From: Physella acuta
Lineage: Eukaryota; Mollusca; Gastropoda; Physidae
Direction of reading: 5' to 3'
DNA: 64,000 nucleotides
NCBI RefSeq assembly: GCF_028476545.1
Contig: NW_026732581.1
Span: 634,001-698,000 of the forward strand
A program made the position numbers and the translations under genes. Below the pieces are notes generated by a model. The model did no database searches. It saw only the letters and a program-made list of their open reading frames with translations, and was not told where the DNA came from. Below are positions 24,765 through 37,888 of the stretch, piece by piece (within the stretch, counting starts at the first letter, position 1; every line of letters starts with the position of its first letter).

Positions 24765-25970
24765 CAGAAAGAACCGCAACGGAAAAAAGCGCAACGGAAA
24801 AAAGCGCAAAACAAAAAGCGAAACTGAAAAAAGTGCAAACGGAAAACAGCACAAAGAGAAAAGCGCACACAGAAAAAAGCGCAATCACAAAAAAGCGCAA
24901 ACAGAAAAAAGAGCAAACAGAAAATAGCGCACACAGAAAAAAGCGCAGAAAGAAAAAAAAATGGAAAAAAGCGCAAACAGAAAAAAGCGCGAACGGAAAA
25001 AACGCAAAAGGAAAAAAGCGCAAACAGAAAAAAGCGCAAGCAGAAAAAAGCGCAAACACAAAAAGCGCAAACGGAAAATAGCGCAAACAGAAAAAGAGCA
25101 CACAGAAAAAAGCGCAAACTGAAAAAGCGCAAACAGAAAAAAAGCGCAAACAGAAAAAATGTTTGATGACGCGGATGAAAGAGAGTAAAGTTTTGCCATA
25201 GGAACGGGTTGTTATAATATGCAAGCTAGGTAGTTCGGACTAGGAAGAATGTAAGAGATACTTCGTGTAATGTCGATATCAAAGATAGTTTTATGTTTAT
25301 ACGAGAATATTAGTTAAATAATTATTGACCAAGAAAATAATAGGCATCGTGTAAAGTGATTATCGCCTGTATCGTGGTGATGGGAATGCAGATGGTAGTG
25401 GTACGCTTTAAATGGTAGTAGATTACGTGATCAAACACGACACTCTCACAGCTGCCATAACAGTCAGGTATAAATGTGTCATCTAGTCCATATGGTCTTT
25501 GTGCTCAATTTCTCTTTTGCACATTTTTCGTTGTGTTTTTTCTGGTTGCGCATTTTTTGTTTGCGCTTTTTTCTGTTTGCGCTTTTTTCCGTTTGCGCTT
25601 TTTTTCTGTTTGCGCTTTTTTTCTGTGTGCGCTTTTTTTCTGTTTGCGCTTTTTTGCGCTTTTTTCTGTTTGCGCTTTTTTTCTCTTTGCGCTTTTTTCT
25701 GTGTGCGCTTTTTTCTCTTTGCGCTTTTTTCTCTTTGCGCTTTTTTCCGTGTGAGCTTTTTTCTGATTGCTCTTTTTCCGTTTGCGCTTTTTTCTGTGTG
25801 CGCTTATTTCTGAGTGCTCTTCTTTCCGTTTGCGTTTTTTTTCTGTTTGCGCTTTTTTCTCTTTTGCGCTTTTTTCTGTGTGCGCTTTTTTCTCTTTGCG
25901 CTTTTTTCCGTTGCGCTTATTTTCCGTTGCGCTTTTTATTTAGCGCTTTTTCCGTTGCGGTTCTTTCCGG
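24765..25970. mobile_element. Foldback element a, 16-bp subrepeat arms
   Basis: The left arm (about 24765-25160) consists of ~24 copies of GCGCAAACAGAAAAAA with variants. The right arm (about 25550-25970) has its reverse complement, TTTTTTCTGTTTGCGC. The outermost ends match as GAAAGAACCGCAACGG and its complement. A ~350-base unique centre lies between. There is no coding sequence. The architecture is that of foldback transposons whose inverted repeats are made of short tandem subrepeats. I could not define a target duplication. It lies 390 bases upstream of an FBG exon. All long frames here are low-complexity artefacts. Confidence 0.8.
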
Positions 25971-26071
25971 CCACCGATCTACTGAATGGCTAGACAGAAT
26001 ATAATGGTAGTGTAGACCCTCTCACTTCATATTTGCGGGACACATAGACCTAGGTATAACATTTATATATA

Positions 26072-26183
26072 TGAGCCGGCCCGCGGCATAACATACGCCG
26101 CTATTTAGTTGTTGTTTTTTCTACTTTTCAGTAATTCATAATTTGTGAATTCAACAGTACCAATGCTGACACTGAAAATATTG
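26072..26183 (-). mobile_element. Helitron-like family H, 3' fragment
   Basis: Contains the terminal GAGCCGGCCCGCGGC and CATACGCCGCTATTTAGTTG on the plus strand plus the TAATTCATAATTTGTGAATT segment. It is cut off just before the MITE M2 region. Confidence 0.5.
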
Positions 26184-26228
26184 AACAGCACTTTCCCAGT
26201 TTTGAAAAATAATAAAAGCTAAATTTAA

Positions 26229-26499
26229 AAAAAAAATTCATAAAAAACGTTTTAATAACAAGCTTTTATGTAATGATGCACTAAAAAGTAGAAAATAAAT
26301 TATAGACTACTATTTAAATAACTATAAAGAAAAGCGTGGGTCACTTTAGTATCTATTGGATACCTTTACTAATGTTAAGGAAGACACCCACGCTTTTCTT
26401 TATAGTTATTTAAATAGTAGTCTATAATTTATTTTCTACTTTTTAGTGCATCATTACATAAAAGCTTGTTATTAAAACGTTTTTTATGAATTTTTTTTT
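26229..26499. mobile_element. Hairpin MITE M2
   Basis: Arms of ~110 bases (26229-26339 and 26386-26499) are almost perfect reverse complements around a ~45-base loop. Both arms carry CTAAAAAGTAGAAAATAAAT as in M1, and AAAGAAAAGCGTGGGT near the loop. A partial arm of this type lies near 50172-50205. Confidence 0.8.
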
Positions 26500-26540
26500 C
26501 AGTACTTTACATGTTTTATTTACAATAGAGTTAAATGACT

Positions 26541-26595
26541 AAAAACCATTGCGCGCCTACTGAACATCACGTTCAGTAGGCGCGCAATGGTTTTT
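26541..26595. repeat. Perfect short palindrome
   Basis: A 25-base arm (AAAAACCATTGCGCGCCTAC, then TGAAC) is exactly reversed and complemented after a 5-base loop. It could extrude as a cruciform or fold in RNA. Confidence 0.9.
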
Positions 26596-26599
26596 GAAC

Positions 26600-26672
26600 G
26601 CAGCCATTACGTGATGGCGCAGCTATCGGGCAAGTCGCATTCGGGCATTTGTCGCATTCGGGCAAGTGTCCA
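26600..26672 (-). repeat. Partial arm of a CCCGAATG-type foldback element
   Basis: Contains CGCATTCGGGCATTTGTCGC and ATTCGGGCAAGTGTCC, the complement of the subrepeat that builds foldback element b at 40379-40743. Only one arm is seen. Confidence 0.55.
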
Positions 26673-26834
26673 TAATTTTTCTTTGTAGATTAACATAATG
26701 TTTGCATGAATTGACACTATTTTACCAAATATTACAGGAGTGACACCAAATACAACTTTCACCAATGTGGATTGGTGTGAAATCCCATTGGAAATTTACA
26801 AATCTGCACATCATTCGATCAAGCAAATTATTAT

Positions 26835-29800
26835 ACAACGAGAAAAATGGCCCGTTGAGGAAGGATACACCGGGCGCTAGGTTGATAGTGTTGTCTATTT
26901 TCTCTAAACTAAAACCAACCCACCCACCACACACACCACCCCCCCACCCCCCACACACACCACCCCCCAACACACACACACAACCCCCCCACCCCCCACC
27001 CACCCCCCTAAAAAACATGTCTACCGTCCCATTCAACGAAATATAATTATATACTTTTTCCAGTGTCCGCCCCCTCCCCGAAAATTCTACACCCGCCCCC
27101 AAAAATTTCAAGTACCCCCACCCCTCTCCGGGGAGGAAAAAGTCTAAACTAAAACCACCCCACCCCCCCCCCCACACACACACCCACCCCCCCCCCCAAA
27201 CACACACACCACCCCCCCCCCCCAACACACACACACCACCCCCCCCCCCCACCCACAAAAAAAAACATGTCTACCGTCCCATTCAAGGAAATATAATTAT
27301 ATACTTTTTCCAGTGTCCGCCCCCTCCCCGAAAATTCTACCCCCGCCACCGAAACTTTCAAGTACCCCACCCCTCTCCGGGGAGGAAAAAGTCTAAATTA
27401 AAACCACCCCCTCACTCACCCCCCCCACACACACCACCACCCCCCCCCCCTAAAAAAACATGTCTACCGTCCCATTCAACGAAATATAATTATATACTTT
27501 TTCCAGTGTCCTTAGGGAGGGGGGGGGGGCTCAGACGTTCTTACGCGGGGGGTGGGGCTTCGCCCCTACCCGAAGAATTGTATGCAAGAAACTCTTCACG
27601 CAAACCATTTAGATTAGACAAAATTTCCTTTTTAATTCAATGTTTACTCGAGAATCAACGACGTCATATTACTGTGTGCACACTGTGTGCTTGAGATTAT
27701 TTTCTACTCTATGCTAAATGTGACCGCGTCATACTTCGTTTTTCGAATTACTGTGCATGTTTTTATTTTGCTTGTGTTTTCTCTAGAGCGTTCTTGTCAG
27801 ATAGAGCGTTCTTGTCACATACACAGACAGCGAAACTATTAGTATTAACGCCCCCCCCCCCCCAAAAAAAAAACATGTCTACCGTCCCATTCAACGAAAT
27901 ATAATTATATACTTTTTCCAGTGTCACCCCCTCCCCGAAAATTCTACCCCCGCCACCGAAAATTTAAAGTACCCCCACCCCTCTCCGGGGAGGAAAACGT
28001 CTAAATTAAAACCACCCCACCCCCCACACACACACCGCCCCCACCACCCCCCCTAAAAAAACATGTCTACCGTCCCATTCAACGAAATATAATTATATAC
28101 TTTTTCCAGTGTCCGCACCCTCCCAGAAAACTCTACCCCCGCCTCCGAAAATTTCAAGTATCCACACCCCTTTTCGGGGAGGAAAAAGTCTGAAAGAAAC
28201 ACTGGTCGCATTTGTAGATCATACAAACTAAAGGAAGAATCTGGGTGGGGCTTCGCCCCTACCGGAAGAGAGGAAAAAGTCTGAAAGAAACACTGGTGTC
28301 GCGCTTAGCCACTACGCGAAGAATTGCATTAAAGAAATTGCAAGAAAACCACTGTTTAGATTAGACACATTAATTAGGCGGTAATTTTATTATAGAGTAT
28401 CGATGAGGAAATTTCTTTTGAGTTGGGTAGTGGGGGGGGGGGGTCAGATGTTCTTACGCGGGGGTTGGGGCTTCGCCCCTACCCAAAGAATTGTATGAAA
28501 TAAACTTTTCACGCAAACCACTTAGATTAGACAAAATTGCGTTTGTATTCAATGTTTACTCGAGAACCAATGACGTCTTATTACTGTGTGCACTCTCCGG
28601 CTTGATATTTTTTTCTACTATATGACGTCAAACTTCGTCTTGCGTTTCACTGTGAGAGTTTTTAATTTCCTTGTGTTTTCTCTATAGCGTTCTTGTCAGA
28701 TAGAATTTTTGCTTATGTTTTCTCTAGAGCGTTCTTGTCAGACAGAGCGTTCTTTTCACATAGATAGATAAATACATACACAGACAGCGAAACTATTATT
28801 AAGGACGAGAAAAATGGCCCGTTGAGGAAGGATACACCGGGCGCTAGGTTGATAGTGCTGTCTCTTTTCTCTAAACTAAAACCAACCAACCCCCACCCCC
28901 CAACACCCCCCACCCCCCCACCCCCCCACCCCCCAAAAAAACATGTCTACCGTCCCATTCAACGAAATATAATTATATACTTTTTCCAGTGTCCGCCCCC
29001 TCCCCGAAAATTCTACCCCCGCCCCCGAAAATTTCAAGTACCCCCACCCCTCTCCGGGGAGGAAAAAGTCTAAACTAAAACCACCCCACCCCCCCCACAC
29101 CACCCCCCCCCCACCCCCCCACACACACCACCCCCATCCCCCCCACACACACCACCCCCCCACCCCCCAACCACACACCATCCCCCCCCCCACACACACA
29201 CACCACCCCCACCCCCCACCCCCCCTAAAAAAATCATGTCTACCGTCCTATTCAACGAAATATAATTATATACTTTTTCCAGTGTCCGCCCCCTCCCCGA
29301 AAATTCTACCGCCGCCCCCGAAAATTTCAAGTACCCCCCATTCTCTCCGGGGAGGAAAAAGTCTGAAAGAAACACTGGTGTCGCGCTTAGCCACTACCCG
29401 AAGAATTGCATTAAAGAAATTGCAAGAAAACCACTTTTTAGATTAGACACATTAATTAGGCGGTAATTTTATTATAGAGTATCGATGAAGAAATTTCTTT
29501 TGTCTTAGGGAGGGGGGGGACTCAGACGTTCTTACGCGGGGGGTGGGGCTTCGCCCCTACCCGAAGAATTGTATGCAAGAAACTCTTCACGCAAACCACT
29601 TAGATTAGACAAAATTGCCTTTTTGAGAATCAATGACGTCATATTACTGTGTGCACTCTCCGGCTTGAGATGCTAAATGTGGCGACGTCATAATTCGTTT
29701 TTCGAATTACTATGCAGGTTTTTAATTTGCTTGTGTTTTCTCTAGAGCGTTCTTGTCAGACAGAGCGTTCTTGTCAGATAGATAGACAGACAGCGAAACT

Positions 29801-30610
29801 ATTAGTATTAATAGATAGACGAGAAAAATGGCCCGTTGAGGAAGGATACAACGGGCGCTAGGCTGATAGTGCTGTCTCTTTTCTCTAAACTAAAACCACC
29901 CCACCCCCCCCCCCACACCCCACCCCCCACCCCCACCTCCCCACTCCCATCCCCCCAAAACACACACCCCCCCACCCCCACCCCCCCCACCCCCACCCCC
30001 CACCCAACCCCACCCCCACCCCCCAAATAACATGTCTACCGTCCCATTCAACGAAATATAATTATATACTTTTTCCAGTGTCCGCCCCCTCCCCGAAAAT
30101 TCTACCCCCGCCACCGAAAATTTCAAGTACCCCCATCCCTCTCCGGGGAGGAAAAAGTCTGAAAGAAACACTGGTTTCGCGCTTAGCCACTACCCGAAGA
30201 ATTGCATTAAAGAAATTGCAAGAAAACCACTTTTTAGATTAGACACATTAATTAGGCGGTAATTTTATTATAGAGTATCAATGAAGAAATTTCTTTAAGT
30301 TAGGGAGGAGGGAGGGCTCAGACGTTCTTACGCGGGGGTGGGGCTTCGCCCCTACCCGAAGAATTGTATGAAAGAAACTCTTCACGCAAACCACTTAGAT
30401 TAGACAAAATTGCCTTTGTATTCAATGTTTACTCGAGAATCAATGACGTCATATTACTGTGTGCACTCTCCGGCTTGAGATACTGTGCTAAATGTGGCGA
30501 CGTCATACTTCGTTTTTCGAATTACTATGCAGGTTTTTAATTTGCTTGTGTTTTCTCTAGAGCGTTCTTGTCAGATACACAGACAGACAGACAGCGAAAC
30601 TATTAGTATT
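26835..30610. repeat. Complex C-rich tandem array, ~3.8 kb, with nested units
   Basis: A core unit (CATGTCTACCGTCCCATTCA, ATATAATTATATAC, CAGTGTCCGCCCCCTCCCCG, CTCCGGGGAGGAAAAAGTCT, then CCCCAC/CACACA tracts) occurs eight times: near 27016, 27266, 27460, 27872, 28065, 28940, 29238 and 30031. Longer modules recur around it. ATGGCCCGTTGAGGAAGGAT occurs at about 26847, 28813 and 29828. GGGGCTTCGCCCCTACCCGA occurs at about 27555, 28470, 29545 and 30340. A GCGTTCTTGTCAGATA segment recurs near each module end. This indicates higher-order repeats of roughly 0.8-1 kb. The strand-asymmetric C runs generate long Gly- or Pro-rich frames that are not genes. Confidence 0.85.
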
Positions 30611-30993
30611 AATAGAATACGAGTGTGTAAATATCTGTATTTATACGTGTGTGTGTGTGTGTGTATGTGTAAGAGTGTGATATCAATAGACTAAAATATA
30701 CACAGTTGCTCGTGCTTAAGTAATTTAGCCTTGTGTCGATGTTCACATTTTTCAATGATTTGTGATATGTTTAATCTGTTATTTTTCTATTATACTAAAA
30801 GCTGTGCGACATATGGCTGAAATCAACGTATAAACTTTTCATGGATTTGTGCCATTATCTTAAATATGCTTTAATATGTAATAATTCATTTGTGTATGTA
30901 TAAGTTAGGGTACTAGAGGGAAAATATTTATGTGTGTATGTATAACTTAGGGCACTTAAGGGAAAATATTTGCATGTAGCCTACCTGGGGCAG

Positions 30994-33197
<2,204 letters not shown>

Positions 33198-33756
33198 CTT
33201 GTTAATCGTGTCCTCTCTTTTGTGTATGTCTTGAGGTTTTATTTTGTCATCGTCGTGTTGACCTGTGCCAAAAAGGTTTAAATTAAATTTAATTTTCAAT
33301 TCAAATTCTGAGTCCCTTGTGTCAGAACGTCATCGCAGTTGTTTTTTCTAATGCTTAGGGGACTACGTTGATATACAATTATTATTTTAATTTTAATAGA
33401 GAACATCTACTTTAGAAACCGCAATAGTTTAAGGGATAATGTGGTCAGTACTAAGTCGTGCCGCCTCAACGTGAATTAGGTACCCATTAGAGTTAGGTGG
33501 CTAATGGAAATCGTATTGAGTAGAACCCGGATTCTAACTCGATATTTTTGGGGAAAAAGCCATTTCCAGAAAGAAATTCGATAAATCGATAAAACAAAAG
33601 TAAAAGCAATCGTCAACATCTCTTTGTTTTAAAATAAAAACAAATTAATGACAGTAAATGTAGCAACTTAAAGTTTATAACCTTACCAGAACACAGAAAA
33701 AAGTTGAGAGCAAACACTAGAACAAAAGTTCGAGCAGATATTTTCAGAGTCCCCAT
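33198..33756 (-). CDS. Signal-peptide exon and second exon of a fibrinogen-related gene
   Basis: Exon 1 (33687-33756; ATG at 33756, donor TCTGGTAAGG) encodes a signal peptide MGTLKISARTFVLVFALNFF followed by LCSG. Exon 2 (33198-33262; acceptor TTGGCACAG, donor AAGGTATATC) adds an acidic/charged stretch QHDDDKIKPQDIHKREDTIN followed by K. Both exons match in size, phase and sequence the first two exons of the plus-strand FBG gene at 60439. The next phase-0 FBG exon on this strand in the window is the one ending at 24374, about 8.8 kb away across repeats. Whether these belong to one transcript is an inference. If not, this is an orphaned 5' end. Confidence 0.75.
33436..33545 (-). mobile_element. 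tRNA-derived SINE, partial copy
   Basis: Contains TAGGTACCCATTAGAGTTAG and GAACCCGGATTCTAACTCGA, equivalent to the body and B-box region of the other SINE copies; the A-box head is lost. It lies in the intron between the two 5' exons of the FBG gene. Confidence 0.6.
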
Positions 33757-33870
33757 GGTTGTAGTCACACAGCGCAGAGACAAATAACGTGGTTATCGAT
33801 AGGCGTTGTAGATATATAATACTGTTGGATTTTTATGTTCTGTCTATATGCGGGTCTCATCTGGCCTAAG
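33757..33870 (-). promoter_or_regulatory. Conserved promoter of the minus-strand FBG gene
   Basis: On the minus strand, a 19-base block AGGCCAGATGAGACCCGCA (33849-33867) and a TATTATATATC TATA-like element (about 33811-33820) precede the start codon. A CGATAACCACGT motif and GTGTGACTAC follow. All recur in the same order upstream of 60439, where the flanks have otherwise drifted, suggesting functional constraint or recent duplication. Confidence 0.55.
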
Positions 33871-34879
33871 ACTTGTACTTCAATTACGCGTCGCTTATAG
33901 CTTGTTAAAACCCCTTAACGCCCACAGTCGCGTTTTCGCAACATACCGATTTAGCGCATAGCATATGCGCATAGCTACATTTATCCTACTGCTAACGGTC
34001 GTTGAATAATTATTGAACTCTATGCCTTAGCTAATAAACTACAGTTTTCATGAATTTCGTGAGTTTATATCTCCTTGCATGTCCGTATGTTTAGTTAGTG
34101 ATAGTCTATTGTTTGTGCGTGGATATTTAGAGAAGACTTTATTTCAAATACGCGTTGCTTATAACTTGTTAATAATTATTTTAACCCTTTTAGTACCACA
34201 AGGTATGTATGCATAATTTCAAATATATTTGTGAACACATTTAGAAGTCAAATGACACGTAGATTTAAAAATGGTTAACGTTGTCTCTATATATTTAATA
34301 GTTTTTAAGATACACCATAGAACATAGGTATCTCTATGGGTTTTAATCGAAAATTATCGATAATAGGTTGCGTTGTGAGTTACATCAATGTGTTTATTCC
34401 AAAAGTGCTGGAAAGTTTATGTGATTTATTAGTATATTGTCCTCTTTGAGTGGAGCATGAAAGCAATTATGTGATGTTAACAAATATACAAGGAAATTGA
34501 AGACATCCCTTCCGTTCTGTTTACTTTCGCATTTTTTCCTTTGATTTATAAACTCGTGTTCACCTTGTGGGGTTGTAGTGAACTTTTTGCTACGACGACC
34601 ATGTCTTGAGTAATATTTTTTCATGTTTTTTTTTCTCAAGAGACAAATTACTGGTGGTTATTCAAATGTTTACTATTGAGGCATTACATTTTTCCTAATA
34701 GTTCTGCTGGTGAGTTGGGATGTCTGTAGACTTAAAAAAGAATTGACCGTTAGTGACAAGTTGGGTAGTCACTTAAAAATAATTTTTATTTCCGTTGTAG
34801 ATAGTGGTATTTTACTCATTGTATTTCACGTGTTGGCGGTTTGATGTTAAGTGTTGTATAATTACTCGAATGACACGGA
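33871..34879. other. Intergenic, no gene seen
   Basis: AT-rich sequence. A dispersed repeat at 34181-34275 is annotated separately. Confidence 0.5.
34181..34275 (+). repeat. Dispersed repeat that represents an unoccupied Helitron-like target
   Basis: TTAACCCTTTTAGTACCACA, AAGGTATGTATGCATAATTT, CAAATATATTTG and GACACGTAGATTT align base for base with both flanks of the family H copy at 51293-51760, without the insert. Confidence 0.6.
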
Positions 34880-35800
34880 TATACCGGCTCAGGAGTTGGA
34901 CTGCCATTAGCCAGGTAGGCCTAGACGTAGCGAACACCAACTAACTGGCAAATACGTGGACATGAGACAGTCTCACGAAAACCTTGGCTTGATACGCTAC
35001 ATGTTTTTCGCTTTTTTATCCATCGGTTCTCACCCGGATTGCCTTCTTCCTACCCCCCACCTGGCTCGGGGCGTCGTCGTACCGCCTGGTACGCAGCCTG
35101 ACGTTTTAAAAACAAGCTCGGGGTACGTGTTTGCTTTCACGAATGGTTTTGATCGTACCAGGGGACCAACCCCAAGTCGGTAAAACCGATTCGACCGCCT
35201 GCAACCTCTGAGGCAGGGTGTGGCTTTGGTTCTCAGGCACCGCCCTTAACGCGCCACTTGCCTGCTGGACGGGCTCAAACTTTCCTTCCGCTCCAGTCTC
35301 TCGTACAATTTGCCCAGGGAGCTGTACATTTCTGACAAGCACAGATCATCTAAAAACCGCGAGGGGGTGCAATGCGGGGGCCTCTAATCAAAGACAGACG
35401 TCGGCTTTTACGGTCAGGATTTTGTATGTGCTTCAACGGGTGAGTCGTAGCTATGGGTGCCTTTCTGTACCACGCCGAATAGGGACACACGGGCGACCAG
35501 GCTAGCACGTTTATTACACATGGGAGGGGGTGGCATTTGCCTCGAGTTGTCACTGCTGCGACGTTTAGACCCTACTTGGGCCTAGCGGTTTAGTGGCTAT
35601 GGTTCATGGCGCCCTCCCGCGTACCTACATGGTCATCGGCAGTGGGGTCAGGTTGGTTCTGGGTGGGATTCGGTTCATCCAAAGACTTTTTCAGGACTCC
35701 AGCTTCTCGAACGAAGGTGCACACGTTCTTCATTAATCCCAGATCTTTATACAAGCATTTTTCCACATCGCAGATCCCATCGATGTACTCCTGTTACTAA
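34880..35800. other. GC-rich island of unknown origin
   Basis: About 900 bases with clearly higher GC than the surroundings. Several frames are open on both strands, but I recognise no protein family. It may be a captured gene fragment or part of an unknown retroelement. See the exon-like frame at 35590-35790. Confidence 0.4.
35590..35790 (-). other. Exon-like open frame in the GC-rich island
   Basis: After a good 3' splice site (AATTAGTAACAG) the minus strand encodes 66 residues to a TAA stop, beginning EYIDGICDVEKCLYKDLGLM and ending DDHVGTREGAMNHSH. Codon composition and the charged/hydrophobic pattern look protein-like, but I cannot name a family, and no start codon or partner exon is seen. 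It could be the last exon of a gene remnant. Confidence 0.25.
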
Positions 35801-36224
35801 TTGTGTTTATTCCTTACTAGGCATATTGCATAGCTTTGTTTAGGTTTTAAAATAACGAAATTGAGAATTCCAAAAATTAATTAATTGGTGATTGCCTATT
35901 ATGTGGAGTGCTTAGGACCTAAGTTAAAGAGTCTTGAGTAATTTCATACCATGCAAACATGAGCGTATTACCGGTAGCTTATTTTCACAATTCCACTACA
36001 ATTTATAACTTAATTGATAACGAAATATTTACTTAAACGAATGCTATACTTTTTAATATTTGTTTTGCTTTAAAATATTATGCAAATTATTTTTAAAATA
36101 TTACTTTAATAAGTTACCCCCACTGTACAAAGACCAAATGACGTAGTCTTTGTTTACTTTTTCACAAAAAAAAAATTGTGTAAGAAAATACCACATCTGG
36201 ATAAATCTAACGACCGAAAAGGTT

Positions 36225-37007
36225 TTATTGCGACGGGAATAAAGTTTTTTGTACCCTCAGGGGTCGGTTTACGACCTCACAAAATATTCGTCAATTTATT
36301 TATATATATCTTATATAAGGAGAATTTCCCTCGCTGTCATTTTTTAGCCCTCGTCGAGGGCATTGAGTCTGAACAACAGTTTTTCCATACGACCTTGTCG
36401 TCTTTAGAGATGCATGTAAAAAATTCGCCAGATATACAGAGGTTAAATACCATGACATTTGTGTAGAAATTAACCTGTTTTTCACATAAAATACAAAGAT
36501 TATAAAGGGAAATACGACTGGTCAGTTTTGACCACTTTACCAAGTTTTCCCGGATATGCCGATATTTTTATGACACCACTAGGCGTTCTCCTACCACCTC
36601 ACAAAATATCAAGTGGTGTCGTTCGACAGAATTTTGTTTCGTTATATAGCTCAAATAAGGAGAATTTCACTCGCGGTCATCTTTAAGCTCTCGTCGAGGG
36701 CTTTGAGTCTCCCTAAACGGCCTTACCATTTATCTAGGTGCTTGCAAAACACCCCTAGGCGGTCTCCTACCACCTTAAAAATATCAAAGGGGGTCGTTCG
36801 GTAAAAGTTTGTTTCGTATATAGCTCATATACAGCGATGGTCAGTCGAGGTCAATTTTGACCCCTTCTTCGAGGACTTTTCGGCCAACCGACACCGGTCT
36901 TTGTGTTCTGTTGCCCCAGGGGCAGAATCCTGCCAAATCTGAAGCGCCTGCTGCGCAGGGAAGTGCCCTATCTGGCACCCGACCACTTTGCTTTATATAT
37001 ATAGAGA
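36225..37007 (-). repeat. Dispersed family R, Helitron-like 5' end
   Basis: Read on the minus strand it starts TCTATATATATAAAGCAAAG then TGGTCGGGTGCC. Segments GGCAGGATTCTGCCCCTGGG and GCGCAGCAGGCGCTTCA follow. A ~340-base internal direct repeat contains CTCGTCGAGGGC and GGAGAATTTC.CTCGC. A second copy lies at 49935-50205. The TC start suggests another Helitron-like family; the 3' end was not defined. Confidence 0.4.
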
Positions 37008-37309
37008 TTTTTTTTGTTCTTGTTAACCAACCCCGGTCCAGTAGTAAAGGACCTGGTGGTCGGGTCGTAACAACAAAAGAACAAAAGCAGACTTAAAATT
37101 ATTTCCCGCATGCCTTTGCAACACTGTTAGACGCTTAGACTAAGAGATTAGATGAAACACACTGTTAACAAGCATTAGCTTGGCTTTCAAAGGATCACCC
37201 AGAGGCGTGCATTGATTCCCTGGAGTAGAGAACGGTATAGCCGGCAGGGGTGGTGGGGGGGGGGGGGGGGAGGAAGGGGCGAAATAACTTTTTAAAAAGT
37301 TCGCAGAAA

Positions 37310-37540
37310 ATTGCTCGCACGTAGCCTAGCGGTAGAGAGTCAGACTGCTAACCCTCGAGCTCGAATCGATATTCAAGTCAGTGGAACGTCCTTGAGTCCA
37401 CCAAACTGTGATGGGTACCTAACTTCCGTTAAGGAAACAACGGAGGCTGGGCGTAGTGATGACCATACTGTCTCTTTATATGCCTAGATCTTGACATCAT
37501 TGGCCACATGTGTCTTGGGCACTAATGAACATTATACCGT
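37310..37540 (+). mobile_element. tRNA-derived SINE, copy 3
   Basis: The head has GTAGCCTAGCGGTAGAGAGT and GAGCTCGAATCGA. The body has GATGGGTACCTAACTTCCGT, GGAGGCTGGGCGTAGTGATG and a TCTTGGGCAC tail. Confidence 0.7.
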
Positions 37541-37565
37541 TCAGTATCATTTCAAATATTTAGTA

Positions 37566-37888
37566 CGAGCCGGCCCGCGGCATAACATACGCCGCTATTT
37601 AGTTGTTTCTAATTTTCAATAATTCATAATTTGTGAATTCGACAGTACCAACGCTGACACTGAAAATATTTCTTTAAAACACTACAAGTAGCTCGTTAAG
37701 GACCATAACCCCCCCCCCCCCCCTTCCTTCCCTCCCCCCTCCTCCCCCCCTACGTTTAAAATCGTTGGCTCTGCTTGTAAACATTTAGAGTGAACACAGC
37801 TCACTAAAACCATGTAGGGGTGGGGAGGTAGGGAGAGCGTTTGCAGCTTGTTTTCTAACGGCTCGAAGAAGAGAATTATATATATAGA
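37566..37888 (-). mobile_element. Helitron-like family H copy 4
   Basis: Has both ends: CGAGCCGGCCCGCGGC on the plus strand at the 3' end and TCTATATATATAATTCTC (minus strand) at the 5' end. The internal part is shortened compared with copies 1 and 2. It contains C-rich and T/C-rich runs. Confidence 0.5.

Noticed and set aside
24658-26004. Phe/Leu/Ala/Cys-rich and Lys/Ser-rich frames resembling membrane or nuclear proteins
   Set aside because: They are readings of the 16-bp subrepeats of foldback element a.
26722-30171. Gly/Val/Trp-rich and Pro-rich frames
   Set aside because: Products of C-rich tandem repeats; reading frames change with every indel in the homopolymers.
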